In this document: positions 59,501 to 64,000 of the stretch, one piece after another
Layout: each line of letters starts with the position of its first letter
How positions within the stretch are numbered: position 1 is the first letter of the stretch
Origin: Procambarus clarkii
Taxonomy: Eukaryota > Arthropoda > Malacostraca > Decapoda > Cambaridae
Assembly: GCF_040958095.1 (NCBI RefSeq)
Contig: NC_091156.1
Span: 19,555,202-19,619,201 of the forward strand
Length of the DNA: 64,000 nt
Direction: 5' to 3'
The notes under the pieces: model-generated
Told to the model about the DNA's origin: nothing
The model's database searches: none
Seen by the model: only the letters and a program-made list of their open reading frames with translations
Translations under genes and position numbers: made by a program

Positions 59501-61975
59501 TGTTGCGGCCTTCCCGATACGCCTGTTGAGTTCAGTGTCCAGGGAAAGGGTGTCTGAGATTGTGGAGCCCAGGTACACAAACTCGTGAACTGCCTCCAGC
59601 ACATAGTCTGCTATGTTTATACAGGGTAGCTCATTGATGTCATGTCCCATCACCTGTGTCTTCTTCAGGCTGATTGTCAAGCTGAATGCGGAACAGGCTG
59701 CGGCAAAGCAGTCGAGTAGCTGCTGCAGGCCTTGTGCTGTGTGTGTGTGTGGTGATCGCTGCGTCGTCGGCGAAGAGGAACTCCCTTAGGATTCGCATCT
59801 GTACTTTCGTCTTTGCTCGGAGTCTGGATAGATTATAGAGCTTTCCATCACATCTTGTACGGAGATAGATGCTCTCTGGGGTTGTTCCAAAGGCATGCTT
59901 GACGAGGAACGTGAAGAAGATGCCGAACAGGGTTGGAGCAAGAACACACCCCTGTTTAACACCACTGTTGATGTTGAATGGTTCAGAAGTTGAGCCGTCA
60001 TACACGACTGTCCCCTTCATGTCCTTGTGGAACGATTGTATCATGCTGAGTAGGGTGGATAGGCAGCCCATTTTGGCCAAGATCTTGAAGGGTCCGTCCC
60101 TACTCACAAGGTCGATGGCCTTTGTAGGGTCAATTAAGGCGATGTACAAGGCTTTTTCTCTGCTCCCTGCACTTTTCTTGAAGCTGTCTCAAGGAGAACA
60201 TCATGTCAGTGGTCGACTTCTCTGCTCGGAAACCGCACTGTGACTCAGTAAGAATCTAAAGCCAGACCAAGACGACCCTGGCGAAGAGTTTGCCGACGAC
60301 GCTGAGGAGGGAGATGCCGCGATAGTTGTTGTCATCACTTCTGTCACCTTTATTTTTGTAGAGAGTGATGATGTTTGCCTCTCTCATGTCTTGTGGCACT
60401 AAGCTCTCCCTCCAGCACTGGCACAGTTCATGAAGCTCAGTTTTATGTGTTCCACGAGCGCACTTGAGAACTTCAGGCGGAATCCTTTCGTCTCATGAGG
60501 CCTTTCCTGAGGAAATGGAATCCAGTGCTTTCTCAACTTCTTCCACAGTCGGTTCAAAGTCAAGTTCTTCCATGATGGGCAGGCACTCGATTGCATCCAA
60601 GGCCTCTACGCTGACCAAGTTTTCTCTGGAGTAGAGTTCGGAGTAAAGTTCCACCCAGCGATTCATCTGTTGATCACGGTCTTTAATCTCTCCAGTGGCT
60701 GACTTCGAAAAAGCCGTCCTGTTTTGTGTAGGGCCTGTTGCCTGTTTGATCCCTTCGAACATGCCTCTTACGTTGCCGACAGTGGCCGCAGTCTGGAAGC
60801 TGGAACAGAGTCGGAGCCAGTAATCGTTAGCACAGCGCCTCGTAGCTTGTTGAACTCTACTGCGGGCAGTATGGAGGGCCTGTAGGTTCCTTTCTGAGGG
60901 CAGGTTCTTGTAGGATGAGAGAGATCATCTCCTCTATGAGGGGTAACTGTTCCTCTGCACTGGCTTCGAACCAATCTGCTGACTAGTTCTGCCTCTTACC
61001 GAAGGTGGACATGGCAATGTTGAAAATAGTGCCCCTGAGATGTGACTACCTCTCACTTGCGCTATCGCAGGGTGGTACAGGAAGGGCATTTACCAGCGCC
61101 GCAGTGAATTTCTCCACCTTGTGAAGGTCACGGGTCTTGCTTATGCCAATGCGTGGTCTTCCCTCCTTTGCTCCGGGGATTTTCCGGGGCTGGAACTTTA
61201 CTCTGCAAACGACGATGTTGATGTTTAAGATTCGCCACCTGGAACGAAAAGTTCCAAGTAGCACGAGCTATGGTGAGCCCGTTGCAAACGATGAGCGAGT
61301 GGTCCGTGTCGCAATCTGCGCCCTGGAAGTTTGATGCTTCTCAGATTGCAATGCCCCGTAACCACCAGGTCGAGTTGGTGCCAATGCTTAGATCTGGGGT
61401 GTCTCCAGGAAACCTTGTGCTGGGGCTTGGTGTCGAAGAAGGAATTGGTGATGCAGAGATCATGAAGACAGCAGAACTCCAGGAGGCGCTGCCCAATCAT
61501 TCATCTTCTCAAATCCAAACTGGCCCAGGCAGGAAGGCCAAGAGCTGTGATCAGAACCAACTCTTGCGTTAAAGTCTCCCAGGAGGAAGACTGGCTCTTG
61601 TTGAGGTATGTCTCTGAGAGCTAGGCCGAGGTCATAATAGAACTCGTCCTTCGCTTCGGTAGAGGAGATCAGTGTTGGAGCGTAGGCAGTGATGAGGCTG
61701 AGCATTCCTGCTGCTGTATGAAGCTGAAGTTTGATGATCCTTGCAAACCCCTCCATGGGCGGTACTATGCACCCTAACAACCTGTTCCTGATGTCGAAGC
61801 CAATGCTATGACTCCTTACCTCTTCTAGTGGTTTACCCTGCCAGAAGAAGGTAAAGTCTTTCTCCCATATGCTGCTGGTTGCGGGCAGACGTGTCTCTTG
61901 AAGGGCGACTATGTCCATCTGGAGCAATAATGCACACGCGTTGCTAAACCACAGCAACACGTGGCCGGATACTGC
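59474..61975 (-). pseudogene. APE-type LINE (RTE-like) relic
   Basis: Minus-strand pieces in order. The endonuclease is at 61975-61225: [25 protein letters not shown], then LCITNSFFDTKPQHKVSWRH and LDLVVTGH. A linker follows (60762-60493). The RT is at 60149-59700: MYIALIDPTKAIDLVSRDG, NINSGVKQGCVLAPTLFGIF and EFLFADDAAI. A tail is at 59680-59474 (VHEFVYLGSTISD, ELNRRIGKAATT). At least four frame breaks occur. FVYLGS and APE motifs are typical of RTE-like and related clades. The 5' side is cut by (TA)n and the 3' side meets the 20-bp minisatellite. Located in intron 8, antisense. Confidence 0.85.
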
Positions 61976-61980
61976 TAGTA

Positions 61981-62900
<920 letters not shown>

Positions 62901-62916
62901 GTGTGTTTAGGCAAGT

Positions 62917-62917
<1 letters not shown>

Positions 62918-62997
<80 letters not shown>
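62918..62997. repeat. (TA)n tract
   Basis: Pure TA following GTGTTTAGGCAAGTTG of the SINE-6 right arm. The stretch 62998-63114 after it is unique and ends in (GT)n. Confidence 0.95.
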
Positions 62998-63000
<3 letters not shown>

Positions 63001-63114
63001 TGTATACTGGCAGCAGGTTTTCTTTCAAACATGTTTCATTGAATATGACCGCATATTCTGTATTTATTATTTTCTGGTTTAGGGCTTCTATCCCTCATAT
63101 ATATGTGTGTGTGT

Positions 63115-63430
63115 GTGTGTGAAAATTCCACACCCCAGAAGGATTTGAACCCAGACAGCCAGGGGCACTATACACCTTGGCGTACCTAGGGCCATATCCA
63201 CTAGACCACACTGTACAAAAATCTTGGTAGTCGTGAGAATCACCTCACTTGGTGGGGCCACGTGAGCCACACAAATGGGAACAAGCTTGAATGATCCCTC
63301 AAGCCAATATGCAACTGAAAACTCCTCGCCCCTGAAGGATTCGAACCCAGACAGCCAGGGCTCCATGCACCTTAGCGTATTCAGTACTATACCGCTAGAC
63401 CACACTGACTATACAAAATGGTTAGAAGTC
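63115..63430 (-). mobile_element. Two SINE-5-related copies in tandem
   Basis: Minus-strand tRNA-like units with B boxes at about 63150 (reverse complement of GGATTTGAACCC) and 63335 (GGATTCGAACCC). The stretch GGGAACAAGCTTGAATGATC then ATATGCAACTGAAAACTC matches the outer part of the 260-bp satellite unit. This shows the satellite arose from a dispersed SINE family. Confidence 0.78.
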
Positions 63431-63479
63431 GTGTGACCCTTAACCCAACTCCCGACAGCACTGGCCATCCTAGACCAGG

Positions 63480-63650
63480 AAGATCCAGGTCTGGATAAGG
63501 CTCCAGAAGATAAGTGATTGTATAAGGGTCCAGGTGACTTTATCCAGACCTTTTATCGAGACTTGGACCCTTATCCAGTCACCTTATCCAGTCACCTATC
63601 CAGTCACCTGGATAAGGTGACCCTTATCCAGGTGACTGGATAAAGGTTCT
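63480..63650. other. Degenerate palindromic cluster
   Basis: Repeated GACTGGATAAGG/CCTTATCCAGTC motifs in both orientations make several alternative hairpins. Confidence 0.65.
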
Positions 63651-63753
63651 GGCGGGGTCAAAATGTCCTCACTTTAATTTAGTGTCATATGTGTGTGTGT
63701 GTGTGGGTCGGGATAATGACATTGTGGTTTATGTTGTGTGTGTGTCGGTGTAG

Positions 63754-63914
63754 GTGACAGATGACGTGCTCGACGAGACGGTCGACAACGCCGGCTTCAG
63801 TGTCGACACTTTCTTCTTCATCAGCGGCTTCCTGGTGACTTATGGAGTTCTGAAGGAGTTCAGCAGAGTAGGCAGGATCAACTGGATCATGTACTACGTT
63901 CACCGCGTCATCAG
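63754..63914 (+). CDS. NRF-6-like acyltransferase, exon 9
   Basis: A 161-base exon, entry phase 0 and exit phase 2, between acceptor CGGTGTAG and donor GTAGGA. It encodes about residues 350-402: VTDDVLDETVDNAGFSVDTF, FFISGFLVTYGVLKEFSRVG, RINWIMYYVHRVIR. The SVDTFFFISGFLVTY motif is diagnostic of the NRF-6/acyltransferase-3 family and forms the third membrane helix; YYVHRVIR matches the following Y...R..R loop. The remaining helices and C terminus lie beyond the window. A 31-bp repeat copies the exon end and donor immediately downstream. Confidence 0.95.
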
Positions 63915-64000
63915 GTAGGATGTACTACGTTCACCGTGTCATCAGGTAGGATGTACTATGTTCACCGTGTCATCAGGTAGGATGTACTACGTTCACCGTG
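63885..64000 (+). repeat. 31-bp minisatellite duplicating exon 9 end and donor
   Basis: At least three and a half units of GTACTACGTTCACCGTGTCA plus TCAGGTAGGAT, running to the window edge. Each carries the exon's last codons and a GTAGGA donor. Confidence 0.9.

Overview
This is a repeat-dense animal genome window, most likely from a decapod crustacean and probably a freshwater crayfish. The organism call is an inference. It rests on tRNA-derived SINEs and a LINE 3' end of the type common in decapods, abundant long (TA)n tracts, many minisatellites, GIY-YIG Penelope-like elements (PLEs), and (TTAGG)n-type arthropod telomere motifs inside a foldback element. Nothing prokaryotic is present.

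One host gene is supported. Nine exons on the + strand between 29413 and 63914 join in consistent phase and encode the first ~402 residues of a nose-resistant-to-fluoxetine (NRF-6)-like protein: a signal peptide, a cysteine-containing NRF domain, a first membrane helix, and the start of an acyltransferase-3 domain. The gene runs off the right edge. Its introns are almost entirely minisatellites and mobile elements.

Layout. 478-5888 is the left arm of a large inverted duplication and holds inverted copies of exons 1 and 2. 5886-28930 is a spacer of PLEs, LINE fragments, SINEs, foldback elements, (TA)n tracts, a tandem SINE satellite arranged head to head, a 28S rRNA fragment, and two PLE palindromes. 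26290-28850 holds two minisatellites. 28930-36905 is the right arm with the intact 5' end of the gene. 36905-64000 is the rest of the gene with large introns.

The dominant theme is inverted structure at every scale: an 8-kb/5.4-kb inverted duplication, a 3.7-kb SINE-satellite palindrome, two PLE palindromes, ~390-bp foldback elements, and hairpins of 30-165 bp. A second theme is that nearly every mobile fragment in the spacer begins or ends in a (TA)n tract. A third is minisatellites abutting or even duplicating exon ends and splice donors.

Local labels used below: SINE-1 to SINE-6 are six tRNA-like families. FB is the ~390-bp foldback element. PLE-A is the main Penelope-like family, and PLE-B and PLE-C are other families. 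MITE-V is a terminal-inverted-repeat element with an internal minisatellite. TA-E is a short unnamed element always joined to (TA)n.
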